Below are positions 1 through 6,235 of a stretch of DNA of 64,000 nucleotides, in pieces (positions within the stretch are counted from its first letter, which is position 1; every line of letters begins with the position of its first letter). This DNA is from Muribaculaceae bacterium. Lineage in GTDB: Bacteria > Bacteroidota > Bacteroidia > Bacteroidales > Muribaculaceae. The position numbers were made by a program, and so were the translations under genes. The notes under the pieces were generated by a model. That model searched no databases, was not told the origin of the DNA, and saw only the letters and a list, made by a program, of their open reading frames with translations. The DNA is taken from contig JAFZKD010000099.1 of NCBI GenBank assembly GCA_017553785.1, positions 1 to 64,000 of the forward strand, in the 5' to 3' direction.

Positions 1-633
1 ATCAACTTCCGATAATGTCGCATAATATTCGGGAGTGTACCAGCCATGATCATGACCACTCTCATCCAACGTGCCGAAATAGGCTGTATAGAAAAAAGGC
101 TTATACTGTTTGATATAATTCTCGGCTATCGTACAATTCTTATTAATATCAACGTAGCTATCAGGGATATACTCCCAATGGCTGATAGCCAGGGTATCAA
201 TTACGTACTTAACTCCATCCCAGTCGAAGGTACATCCTGTCTCTGCCTCTGGCTGCTGCTCACGTATGATTGAATATATGGTAGGGAAAATGTTGTGATT
301 GTTTACATAAGAAGCAGGAATATCGGGAACCTTGGAATTCCATTTCGTATATCCGTGTACCTCAGTAGGAACTCCCATGAAAATAGAAGCCCAGTTAATA
401 GCTGAAGCTGAAGGTAATACAGCACGCTTATGCAACGTATAGCTACCATTGGCCATCAAAGCACGGATATTTGGGATATCTTGTGCAGACTCAAGATCAT
501 GAGCTGCCCATCCATCGACGCCCACCATCACCACATGTTTAGCCTTAGGTTGTAACTGCTGTTGTTCACCACTACATGAAGTGCCTGTCCATACAAGAAC
601 TGTCAGACAGGAAAGTAAGAAAAACTTTTTCAT
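1..633 (-). CDS. Alkaline phosphatase superfamily / type I phosphodiesterase lipoprotein (3' end outside window)
   Basis: The reverse strand is open from an ATG at 633 to the window edge, 211 codons with no stop, so the C-terminus is missing. The N-terminus is a lipoprotein signal (MKKFFLLSCL, then a Cys at residue 20 in GTSC followed by SGE). The mature part starts with a metal-binding-type strand (VVMVGVDGWAAHD) and continues with PNIRALMANGSYT and a Ser/Thr-rich loop (PSASAINWASIFMG, then HGYTKW). A later DESGHDHGW segment supplies further metal ligands. This layout fits the type I phosphodiesterase/nucleotide pyrophosphatase branch of the alkaline phosphatase superfamily. It probably hydrolyses a phosphate ester or diester in the periplasm or at the surface; the substrate cannot be read from sequence. 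It is divergent from the gene at 739. Confidence 0.8.
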   Translation of the reverse strand, partial: MKKFFLLSCLTVLVWTGTSCSGEQQQLQPKAKHVVMVGVDGWAAHDLESAQDIPNIRALMANGSYTLHKRAVLPSASAINWASIFMGVPTEVHGYTKWNSKVPDIPASYVNNHNIFPTIYSIIREQQPEAETGCTFDWDGVKYVIDTLAISHWEYIPDSYVDINKNCTIAENYIKQYKPFFYTAYFGTLDESGHDHGWYTPEYYATLSEVD

Positions 634-738
634 TGTATCAGGTTTTGAAGTTATTTATCCACAAAAATAAGGGAAAGATGCCATAAAGACAAATATTATT
701 CTTATTTTTGCATCGCTAAACAGTAACAAATTTACACA

Positions 739-1371
739 ATGAGTATATTTTCTAAACTTTTCGGTAAAAAAAATAATGCTTCAGCACAAAGTGCTGAAGA
801 TTTTATGTCGTTGGTGCGTGTATATTTCCAGTCGGTACTGGCAGTAAATCTGGGCATTACGAATATACGTGCTATTCCGGATGTAGCCAACTTCAAGCGA
901 TTATTCAAAATCCCCACCACTGGTGGCAAGTTGGGACAAGGAGAGAAAACGGCATCTAAGAAGATGTTGATTCAGGACTACGGTCTGAGCGAGAATTTCT
1001 TCAAGGAAATCGACAGCTCTATCAAGAAACATGTACGCAATCAGAATCAGGTGCAGTCGTATATGTTTATGTACCAAGGCTTCACCGGTGACCTGATGAT
1101 GATGATCACCAACCTGATGCAGTGGAAGTTGCGTGTACCTTCAATGTTTGGCAGCGTTATCAAAAGTGCTGTGGAAGAAACCGTCCATGACATCTGCACC
1201 AAGCCGGTGTTCAAGAAAGATGACGAGCAAAAGACTGCTATGCAGATTCGTACTTATAAGGAACGCTTGGAATACTCAGAACAATGGATGAGCGAGTTTG
1301 TTTATAAGGTGGTTATGCTGGCAAAGAAAGAAAAACGCAGCAAAAACGAACAGACTGAGAACGGCAAATAA
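739..1371 (+). CDS. Hypothetical protein, 210 aa
   Basis: I do not recognise this family. The protein is soluble, with no signal peptide or membrane segment. It begins MSIFSKLFGKKNN, has a helical middle (SENFFKEIDSSIKKHVRNQN), a Met-rich stretch (GDLMMMITNLMQW) and a very basic tail (KKEKRSKNEQ). A -7 element TATTTTTG lies at 703-710 with no clear -33 box, so the gene probably has its own promoter. The next gene at 1463 also has its own promoter. Coding looks genuine: it is a long open frame with an ATG start just after a promoter-like element and no competing frame. A cytoplasmic role is likely but unknown. Confidence 0.75.
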   Translation: MSIFSKLFGKKNNASAQSAEDFMSLVRVYFQSVLAVNLGITNIRAIPDVANFKRLFKIPTTGGKLGQGEKTASKKMLIQDYGLSENFFKEIDSSIKKHVRNQNQVQSYMFMYQGFTGDLMMMITNLMQWKLRVPSMFGSVIKSAVEETVHDICTKPVFKKDDEQKTAMQIRTYKERLEYSEQWMSEFVYKVVMLAKKEKRSKNEQTENGK

Positions 1372-1411
1372 AAGAAAATGATGTGGTTTAGTCACTTTTT
1401 CTAAACTTTTA

Positions 1412-1442
1412 TTTGGAGAAATAAGAGAAAGTTGTAATTTTG
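1412..1442 (+). promoter_or_regulatory. Promoter for the coiled-coil/zapA/rny cluster
   Basis: TTTG (1412-1415), a 19-nt spacer and TAATTTTG (1435-1442) match the Bacteroidetes housekeeping promoter exactly. The coiled-coil gene starts about 20 nt further on. Confidence 0.75.
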
Positions 1443-1462
1443 TAGCAAATTAGGTGTAGTAA

Positions 1463-1759
1463 ATGACAGACGAAGAGAAAAAACAGCTCAATGACTTCGA
1501 GACAAGTCTCCGCCATCTGATTTATCTGCATGATAAACTGAGACGCGACCATGCCGAACTACAGAAGCTTTTACTTGATAAAGAAGAAGCTTTTTCGAAG
1601 TTACGTTCTGAATATGACAAGTTGAACCAGTCATATGTGGACTTGAAGTCTGCCATGACAATGAGCTTGGATGGTGGTGATGTACGCCAAACCAAACAGC
1701 GATTGTCAAAAATAGTGCGTGAAGTCGATAAATGCATCGCTATGTTGAACCAATCATAA
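1463..1759 (+). CDS. Small coiled-coil protein upstream of zapA
   Basis: A 98-residue acidic/basic helical protein with almost continuous heptad character from residue 5 to 70 (for example KLRRDHAELQKLLLDKEEAF), then a short linker and a second helix (QRLSKIVREVDKCIAML). It has no signal peptide. It lies 12 nt before zapA behind a strong promoter, so it is very likely co-transcribed with it. The size, coiled coil and position suggest a division-associated partner comparable to ZapB, but this is inference from context; I cannot assign it to a named family. Confidence 0.8.
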   Translation: MTDEEKKQLNDFETSLRHLIYLHDKLRRDHAELQKLLLDKEEAFSKLRSEYDKLNQSYVDLKSAMTMSLDGGDVRQTKQRLSKIVREVDKCIAMLNQS

Positions 1760-1771
1760 CACTTGAGATGT

Positions 1772-2062
1772 ATGGACGATGATATGATAAAAATACAGTT
1801 GACCATTGGCAACAATCCCTTCCCTCTCACCATCCGCAGAAGTGATGAAGAGACGGTACGCAAAGCTGCCAGACAGGTTGACAACTTGACAAATGCGTAT
1901 AAGGAGCATTATCCCGAACTACCTGAGGTGCGCATCTTGCAGATGGTAGCTTACCAACTGTCACTAGAAGGACTGAAGGAGAAAGGACGCAACGAAACGA
2001 CCCCTTATGCCGACAAAATGCAAGAACTGGCACAACTGATTGATGACTGCATCAACAGATAA
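1772..2062 (+). CDS. zapA: Cell division protein ZapA
   Basis: ZapA binds FtsZ and bundles its filaments at the division site. The 96-residue protein has the family layout: an N-terminal beta region (IKIQLTIGNNPFPLTI), then DEETVRKAARQVDNL, then a long C-terminal helix (RILQMVAYQLSLEGLKEKG). I chose ATG 1772, giving MDDDMIKIQL; ATG 1784 (MIKIQL) is also possible. An in-frame TTG further upstream is unlikely in this phylum. The gene sits between the small coiled-coil gene and rny, an order I recall as common in Bacteroidetes. Confidence 0.85.
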   Translation: MDDDMIKIQLTIGNNPFPLTIRRSDEETVRKAARQVDNLTNAYKEHYPELPEVRILQMVAYQLSLEGLKEKGRNETTPYADKMQELAQLIDDCINR

Positions 2063-2074
2063 TGGCCATTTGAT

Positions 2075-2155
2075 TTATTAAGGACACACACGCACTGTTG
2101 ACCCGCTTGAGACGCAAGTAGCAAGCTGGTTTTCAGTGCGTTTTATTATATATTT
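2075..2155 (+). ncRNA. ssrS: Probable 6S (SsrS / Bacteroidales-type) RNA core
   Basis: The 106-nt gap between zapA and rny folds into a long imperfect hairpin. ACGCACTG (2090-2097) pairs with CAGTGCGT (2134-2141). After an internal bulge, CC-GCTTG (2102-2109) pairs with CAAGC-GG (2122-2129). A T-rich run follows (TTTTATTATATATTTT). 6S RNA lies just downstream of zapA in many bacteria, and I recall Bacteroidales carrying a short 6S-like RNA here. The stem-bulge-stem form fits 6S RNA, which mimics an open promoter for RNA polymerase. Exact ends are not determined. The alternative is simply a terminator or leader hairpin before rny. Confidence 0.5.
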
Positions 2156-2168
2156 TAATTTAACGACT

Positions 2169-3704
2169 ATGGTAGTAAATATAGTATTCTGCGTGGTAGG
2201 CTTGTTGATAGGTCTTACCATCATGTTCTTCATTCAGAAGGTTATTCTGAAATCGAAGGCTGATACCATACTGAAAGAGGCAAATGCCGAAGCAGAGGTT
2301 ATCAAGAAGAATAAACTGCTGGAGGTAAAGGAGAAATTCCTCAACAAAAAGGCAGAGTTGGAAAAAGAAGTGGCTCAACGCAACCAGAAAATCCAACAAG
2401 TTGAAAACAAACTCAAACAACGTGAAATGGTACTTAACCAGCGTCAGGAAGACTTGCTGCACAAGAAAGCCGAGAACGATGCCATTCGCGACAACCTCAC
2501 CAATCAGTTGGGTGTAATTGAAAAGAAAAAAGAAGAGCTGGACAAACTGCAGCAACAGGAAATCGTGAAACTGGAAGCTATCTCTGGCTTATCAGCGGAG
2601 GAAGCTAAAGAACGTATGATTGAGTCACTGAAAGAAGAAGCAAAGATGCAGGCTCAGTCCTACATCAACGAAATCATGGACGATGCAAAAATGAATGCCA
2701 ACAAAGAGGCAAAACGCATTGTAGTACAGACCATTCAACGTGTTGCAACAGAAACAGCTGTAGAAAACTCTGTGACGGTATTCCATATCGATTCCGATGA
2801 AATTAAAGGACGTATCATTGGTCGCGAAGGACGCAATATCCGTGCTTTGGAAGCTGCTACTGGTGTGGAAATCATCGTAGATGACACACCAGAATCAATC
2901 GTACTCTCAGCCTTTGATCCAGTGCGCCGTGAAATCGCCCGTCTGGCACTTCATCAATTGGTAACCGACGGACGTATCCACCCGGCACGTATTGAAGAAG
3001 TGGTAGCAAAGGTACGCAAGCAGGTAGAAGATGAAATAGTGGAAACTGGTAAGCGCACCACCATTGATTTAGGTATTCATGGCTTGCATCCTGAGATGAT
3101 TCGTATTATCGGTAAGATGAAATATCGTTCATCATACGGTCAGAACTTGTTGCAACATGCACGCGAAACAGCAAATCTATGTGCTGTGATGGCAACAGAG
3201 TTGGGCCTGAACCCCAAGAAAGCACGCCGTGCTGGTTTGCTGCACGATATTGGCAAAGTGCCTGATGACGAGCCAGAATTGCCACACGCACTGTTGGGCA
3301 TGAAGTTAGCTGAAAAGTACAAGGAGAAACCTGATATCTGCAATGCCATTGGTGCTCACCATGATGAAGTGGAGATGACCACCTTGCTTGCTCCTATCGT
3401 TCAGGTTTGTGACGCTATCTCTGGCGCACGTCCTGGTGCTCGTAGGGAAATTGTGGAAGCATACATTAAGCGACTGAATGACTTGGAATCACTGGCAGCT
3501 TCTTATCCCGGCGTAACCAAGACTTATGCTATCCAAGCAGGTCGTGAATTACGTGTGATTGTAGGGGCCGACAAGATTGATGACAAGCAGACAGAAAGTC
3601 TGTCGGGTGAAATCGCTAAGAAGATTCAAGACGAGATGACTTATCCTGGACAGGTGAAGATTACAGTAATACGCGAAACACGTGCTGTAAGCTACGCTAA
3701 GTAA
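2169..3704 (+). CDS. rny: Ribonuclease Y
   Basis: RNase Y is a membrane-anchored endoribonuclease that starts mRNA decay. The 511-residue protein shows the full layout: an N-terminal membrane helix ([17 protein letters not shown], residues about 5-21), a long charged coiled coil (about 30-200), a KH domain containing [19 protein letters not shown], and an HD domain with HARE and the metal pair HDIGK, then GAHHDEVE. The length is normal for the family. I start at ATG 2169 (MVVNIVF) because the upstream in-frame GTG lies inside the preceding RNA hairpin. It follows the zapA cluster on the same strand. Confidence 0.95.
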   Translation: MVVNIVFCVVGLLIGLTIMFFIQKVILKSKADTILKEANAEAEVIKKNKLLEVKEKFLNKKAELEKEVAQRNQKIQQVENKLKQREMVLNQRQEDLLHKKAENDAIRDNLTNQLGVIEKKKEELDKLQQQEIVKLEAISGLSAEEAKERMIESLKEEAKMQAQSYINEIMDDAKMNANKEAKRIVVQTIQRVATETAVENSVTVFHIDSDEIKGRIIGREGRNIRALEAATGVEIIVDDTPESIVLSAFDPVRREIARLALHQLVTDGRIHPARIEEVVAKVRKQVEDEIVETGKRTTIDLGIHGLHPEMIRIIGKMKYRSSYGQNLLQHARETANLCAVMATELGLNPKKARRAGLLHDIGKVPDDEPELPHALLGMKLAEKYKEKPDICNAIGAHHDEVEMTTLLAPIVQVCDAISGARPGARREIVEAYIKRLNDLESLAASYPGVTKTYAIQAGRELRVIVGADKIDDKQTESLSGEIAKKIQDEMTYPGQVKITVIRETRAVSYAK

Positions 3705-3707
3705 CAA

Positions 3708-3835
3708 TCGGATTGGCTGACGCCCATCCTAACGCCTGCCGCGGGCAGGCTAGCCTCTTGTCGGATTAGATATCCGAAAAACCTGCCGGTTGTCGGATTG
3801 GCTGACGCCCATCCTAGCGCCTGCCGCGGGCAGGC
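3708..3835. repeat. REP-like direct repeat pair with GC-rich palindrome
   Basis: Two 43-nt direct copies, 3708-3750 and 3793-3835, differ at one base. Each begins TCGGATTGGCTGACGCCCAT and ends in the palindrome GCCTGCCGCGGGCAGGC. They are 42 nt apart and lie between the rny stop and the terminator. The palindrome could form a stable hairpin and resembles bacterial REP elements. A related CCTGCC/GGCAGG core occurs in the hairpin at 4247-4282. Confidence 0.8.
3752..3767. repeat. 16-bp copy of the tRNA-Thr 3' end
   Basis: AGCCTCTTGTCGGATT is identical and in the same orientation to 3910-3925, the 3' acceptor and T-arm end of the tRNA-Thr gene. The copies are 158 bp apart. Such duplications can be left by integration at a tRNA 3' end, but no integrase or cargo lies between them. 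Confidence 0.7.
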
Positions 3836-3857
3836 CATCAAACCTTCTTAAAAATCA

Positions 3858-3893
3858 AACTGCCACTTGAAAGCAAGCTTTCAGATGGCAGTT
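3858..3893. terminator. Bidirectional terminator between rny and tRNA-Thr
   Basis: AACTGCCA (3858-3865) pairs with TGGCAGTT (3886-3893), and TGAAAGC (3868-3874) with GCTTTCA (3877-3883). T-rich sequence follows on both strands, so it can serve rny (+) and the tRNA (-). Confidence 0.75.
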
Positions 3894-3909
3894 AATTTTA
3901 GAAGTCTTG

Positions 3910-3983
3910 AGCCTCTTGTCGGATTCGAACCAACGACCCCGAGATTACAAATCACGTGCTCTGGCCAACTGAGCTAAAGAGGC
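3910..3983 (-). tRNA. tRNA-Thr (anticodon TGT)
   Basis: The reverse complement folds as a standard 74-nt tRNA. The acceptor stem pairs GCCTCTT with AAGAGGC and has discriminator T. The D-arm contains AGCTCAGTTGG, the anticodon loop reads TTTGTAA with anticodon TGT, and the T-loop is GGTTCGAATCC. CCA is not encoded. A consensus promoter lies 47-77 nt upstream. In many Bacteroidetes a tRNA-Thr begins a tRNA cluster leading to tuf next to hpf; here it stands alone. Confidence 0.95.
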
Positions 3984-4029
3984 GTCTATCGTTGCGCTAA
4001 GAGATACGGGGCGTTCTCGTTAGCGGGTG

Positions 4030-4060
4030 CAAAGTTACAACCTATTTTTAAACTGGCAAA
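4030..4060 (-). promoter_or_regulatory. Promoter of tRNA-Thr
   Basis: On the minus strand TTTG (4060-4057), a 19-nt spacer and TAACTTTG (4037-4030) match the Bacteroidetes consensus exactly, upstream of the tRNA 5' end at 3983. Confidence 0.8.
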
Positions 4061-4314
4061 TTTTTTCATGCTTTTTTTTCAAAAAAAATATCTACAACTA
4101 GCATTTACACTACACAACACACTATTATTCAGTTAATTAGCCTACCGCCAATGGTGCACTGCATTTTTCGTGCCATCTCTTGCCATGATACTGCCCTATA
4201 CATCATTATATAATATAATATAATGTTATGCTCCTGGCTTTAGCAGCATCCCCTGCCGGCAGCAGTGTGCAGGCAGGGGATGTAATATGTCTTCAATATG
4301 CGAGGTCTGGTGTG
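4061..4314. other. Intergenic AT-rich stretch
   Basis: No credible coding frame is seen here. The stretch holds T and A runs, a TAATATAATATAATG-like simple repeat near 4210-4226, and the inverted repeat at 4247-4282, which is listed separately. Short frames that run through hpf in the opposite direction are shadows. Confidence 0.6.
4247..4282. repeat. Perfect 11-bp inverted repeat downstream of hpf
   Basis: CATCCCCTGCC (4247-4257) pairs with GGCAGGGGATG (4272-4282) around a 14-nt loop. No T-run follows on the minus strand, so it is not a typical intrinsic terminator for hpf. It shares a CCTGCC/GGCAGG core with the REP-like repeats at 3708-3835. Confidence 0.7.
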
Positions 4315-4608
4315 TTACCTGTCGCGACGTCCTTTCTCAAGCTGTCGTTTGAGGGCATCAACACAGTTGTCTATAGCCTCCTCGAAAGTATCGGCAACCT
4401 TATTTGCGAACAGATCCTCACTGCGGGGCACATTGAGTCGCACCGATGCCTCCTTGTTCATTGCAGTCTCGGGCTTCACTACCTTCAGGACAACTTCGGC
4501 ATTGCTGATTTCCTCATTGTACTTACCCAACTTATCAACTTTCTTGTTGATGAAGTCATTCAATTTCTCAGTTGCATCAAAATGGATGGCATTGATTTTA
4601 ATTTCCAT
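4315..4608 (-). CDS. hpf: Ribosome hibernation-promoting factor, HPF/YfiA family
   Basis: This short HPF-type protein (97 aa) binds the 30S decoding region and inactivates ribosomes in slow growth. It has the beta-alpha-beta-beta-beta-alpha pattern: MEIKINAIHFDATEKLNDFI, then KKVDKLGKYN, then AEVVLKVVKPETAMNKEASVRL, then DTFEEAIDNCVDALKRQL and a basic end KGRRDR. The start is ATG 4608 because a perfect AAGGAGGT sits just before it, unusual in this genome. That ribosome site lies inside the 3' end of the Xer gene, whose stop is one base upstream, so the two are translationally linked. Confidence 0.92.
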   Translation of the reverse strand: MEIKINAIHFDATEKLNDFINKKVDKLGKYNEEISNAEVVLKVVKPETAMNKEASVRLNVPRSEDLFANKVADTFEEAIDNCVDALKRQLEKGRRDR

Positions 4609-4609
4609 A

Positions 4610-5509
4610 TTAACCTCCTTTTTTAAGTGCCCGTGGATGGGCGAGTTCATAATTGTGTTGTAATTCACTTAGTGTCACATGGGTATAAACCTGAGTGGCC
4701 GCGAAACTCTCATGTCCCAGCAGTTCCTTGACGCTATTCAGTTGGGCGCCCCGGTTAAGCATGACCGTTGCAAAGGTGTGACGCAGCACGTGAGGGCTCA
4801 GTTTGCCGGTCCCTCCGGCATCTGCCAGAACGTCATGCACGACATGATAGACGAGTGATTTGTACAGGGGCTTCCCCTTGGACGTCACCAGCAGGTTATC
4901 GCACACGGGCCTGACGTTGACACGAAGCGCACGGTAATGGTCAATCCAAAAAGCCAGTTCCTCGCCGAATGGGATAATGCGGTCCTTGTCACGCTTGCCT
5001 CGCACTTTGAGCTCGCGTTTAATGACATTGACTGCGACGTCCTGCAAACCGATGAGTTCACTCAACCGTATGCCCGTCTCATAGAAAAGCATGACGATGA
5101 GCCGGTCCCTCACCTGTGTGAAATCGTCCATGTCGATTTCGCCATCGAGAACGGCATCAACAGTCTTTTCGCGAACAAATTTGGGCAAAGGCTTGGGCAA
5201 CTTGGCGAGATCGACCATCGCCGCCGGATTAACCGAGATCTCACCGCGGCGCATCAGGTACCGATAAAGCGCCCTGATGGCTTGGACCTTGTGACGCAAC
5301 GTGCCAGGGCTGTCCCCCTTTACCGACCGTTTATATAGCCACTCACGTATATCATTAGCGGTTATCGAGGCCAGATCGAGTTGTCTTGTCCCTGCAGTCA
5401 TAGACGCAGCCCACTGCTCAAGATCGCGGCGGTACAGATCCACCGTTCCCGTTGACAGATTGCGTTCAAGACGCAGGTATTGCAAGAAACGTTCTAAGGT
5501 CACGTCCAT
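4610..5509 (-). CDS. xerC: Tyrosine recombinase, XerC/XerD type
   Basis: A 299-residue Xer recombinase. The N-terminal SAM-like domain (MDVTLERFLQYLRLERNLS) is followed by a catalytic domain with all six expected residues: Arg148 (ETGIRLSEL), Lys172 (RGKRDKDR), His240 and Arg243 (SPHVLRHTF), His266 (LLGHES) and Tyr275 (VYTHVT). Such proteins resolve chromosome dimers at dif. I start at ATG 5509; the open frame runs further up but that stretch lies after the promoter and has no family similarity. It forms an operon with hpf, as I recall in many Bacteroidetes. Assignment to XerC rather than XerD is not certain. Confidence 0.88.
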   Translation of the reverse strand: MDVTLERFLQYLRLERNLSTGTVDLYRRDLEQWAASMTAGTRQLDLASITANDIREWLYKRSVKGDSPGTLRHKVQAIRALYRYLMRRGEISVNPAAMVDLAKLPKPLPKFVREKTVDAVLDGEIDMDDFTQVRDRLIVMLFYETGIRLSELIGLQDVAVNVIKRELKVRGKRDKDRIIPFGEELAFWIDHYRALRVNVRPVCDNLLVTSKGKPLYKSLVYHVVHDVLADAGGTGKLSPHVLRHTFATVMLNRGAQLNSVKELLGHESFAATQVYTHVTLSELQHNYELAHPRALKKGG

Positions 5510-5583
5510 ACTCAGACTTACATTCAGTGTGTCCACCTTAGCCGTCCAATACCGCGCCAGCGGCAATGACTGCTAAGCGGTGC

Positions 5584-5615
5584 TAAAGTTAGCAACTATT
5601 TTTATAAAATGCAAA
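5584..5615 (-). promoter_or_regulatory. Promoter of the xerC-hpf operon
   Basis: Minus strand TTTG (5615-5612), a 20-nt spacer and TAACTTTA (5591-5584), one mismatch to TAnnTTTG. It predicts a leader of roughly 70 nt before ATG 5509. Confidence 0.6.
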
Positions 5616-5633
5616 TTTTGTGCCAAAAAAGTG

Positions 5634-5675
5634 CAAAAAAACAGCAGGAACTACTGTTCTTGCTGTTCCTGCTGT
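5634..5675 (-). terminator. Intrinsic terminator of rpsU
   Basis: On the minus strand ACAGCAGGAAC pairs with GTTCCTGCTGT (11 bp, 5675-5641), followed by a T7 run (5640-5634). It lies just after the rpsU stop. Confidence 0.85.
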
Positions 5676-5699
5676 GTATTGTGTATCTACTGGCGGGTA

Positions 5700-5891
5700 T
5701 TACTCCTCACGAGCGCGCAGTTGCTGTACATACTCGGCCTTCATCATCTTCTTACGGTTGATAATTGAGGGCTTCTGAAAAGCTTGACGAGTACGCAGTT
5801 CCTTGATGACACCAGTCTTTTCGGTTTTACGCTTGAATTTCTTGAGGGCGCGTTCGATGTTGTCGCCTTCCTTAACGGGTACAATAATCAT
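5700..5891 (-). CDS. rpsU: 30S ribosomal protein S21 (bS21)
   Basis: A 63-residue basic protein with the S21 signature: MIIVPVKEGDNIERALKKFK, then RKTEKTGVIKELRTRQAF and KPSIINRKKMMKAEYVQ. bS21 sits near the anti-Shine-Dalgarno end of 16S rRNA and affects start selection. No Shine-Dalgarno-like sequence precedes the ATG at 5891; the upstream bases are A/T-rich. A leader of about 185 nt with a strong hairpin separates promoter and gene. It lies upstream of the xerC-hpf operon in the same direction but has its own terminator. Confidence 0.95.
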   Translation of the reverse strand: MIIVPVKEGDNIERALKKFKRKTEKTGVIKELRTRQAFQKPSIINRKKMMKAEYVQQLRAREE

Positions 5892-5956
5892 AATGAATTT
5901 GTTTTGTTTTTTTGATGTTTTATTTGTTTGAAAATGTATTGAATTTCTTCAGTGAT

Positions 5957-5997
5957 TTGTGGCTCTATATGGATTACATATCGCCGGCGAGCCACAA
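5957..5997 (-). other. Structured hairpin in the rpsU leader
   Basis: TTGTGGCTC (5957-5965) and GAGCCACAA (5989-5997) form a 9-bp stem. Inside it ATATG (5967-5971) and CATAT (5977-5981) form a second stem. The hairpin lies about 65 nt upstream of the rpsU start and within the predicted transcript. No T-run follows, so it is not a terminator. Confidence 0.6.
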
Positions 5998-6083
5998 GCC
6001 AAGCGATACTAAATAGGATAATATGTATTGATTATCAGTCTCTTAAAGCAGGTCAACAAGCCCCCTTTCGTTTTAAAGCGCCG

Positions 6084-6114
6084 CAAAGTTACATAAACTT
6101 TTCACATTGACCAA
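6084..6114 (-). promoter_or_regulatory. Promoter of rpsU
   Basis: Minus strand TTGG (6114-6111, close to TTTG), a 19-nt spacer and TAACTTTG (6091-6084). It gives an untranslated leader of about 185 nt before rpsU. Confidence 0.7.
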
Positions 6115-6174
6115 CATTTTTTGATAATATTTTTTGACAATCGGTTATTTAAACGCTTTTACAATGGAAGGATG

Positions 6175-6209
6175 AAAAATTGCGACCATGGGGCCAGCCA
6201 TAGTCGCAA
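6175..6209 (-). terminator. Terminator of the T9SS operon
   Basis: On the minus strand TTGCGAC (6209-6203) pairs with GTCGCAA (6186-6180), with an inner ATGG/CCAT pairing, followed by a TTTTTC run. It lies just after the gldN stop. Confidence 0.75.
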
Positions 6210-6235
6210 AGTCAAGTAAACAATGAAGCCATTGC

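Noticed and set aside
46-273. Short plus-strand frame at the window start
   Set aside because: The minus strand codes a clear phosphatase-superfamily lipoprotein across this whole stretch.
1763-1771. TTG start for zapA, and similar TTG or GTG starts for rny, the radical SAM gene and the GT4 gene at 30983
   Set aside because: A nearby ATG begins the conserved fold in each case, and non-ATG starts are rare in this phylum.
3708-3835. CRISPR array
   Set aside because: Only two repeats of 43 nt with a palindromic end and one spacer; no cas genes are nearby.
3752-3925. Integrated mobile element bounded by tRNA-Thr att sites
   Set aside because: Only 158 bp separate the copies and no integrase or cargo lies there. 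The nearby Xer gene looks like the chromosomal housekeeping copy in its usual rpsU/hpf context.
4247-4282. Intrinsic terminator of hpf
   Set aside because: The stem is strong but no T-run follows on the minus strand; listed as an inverted repeat instead.
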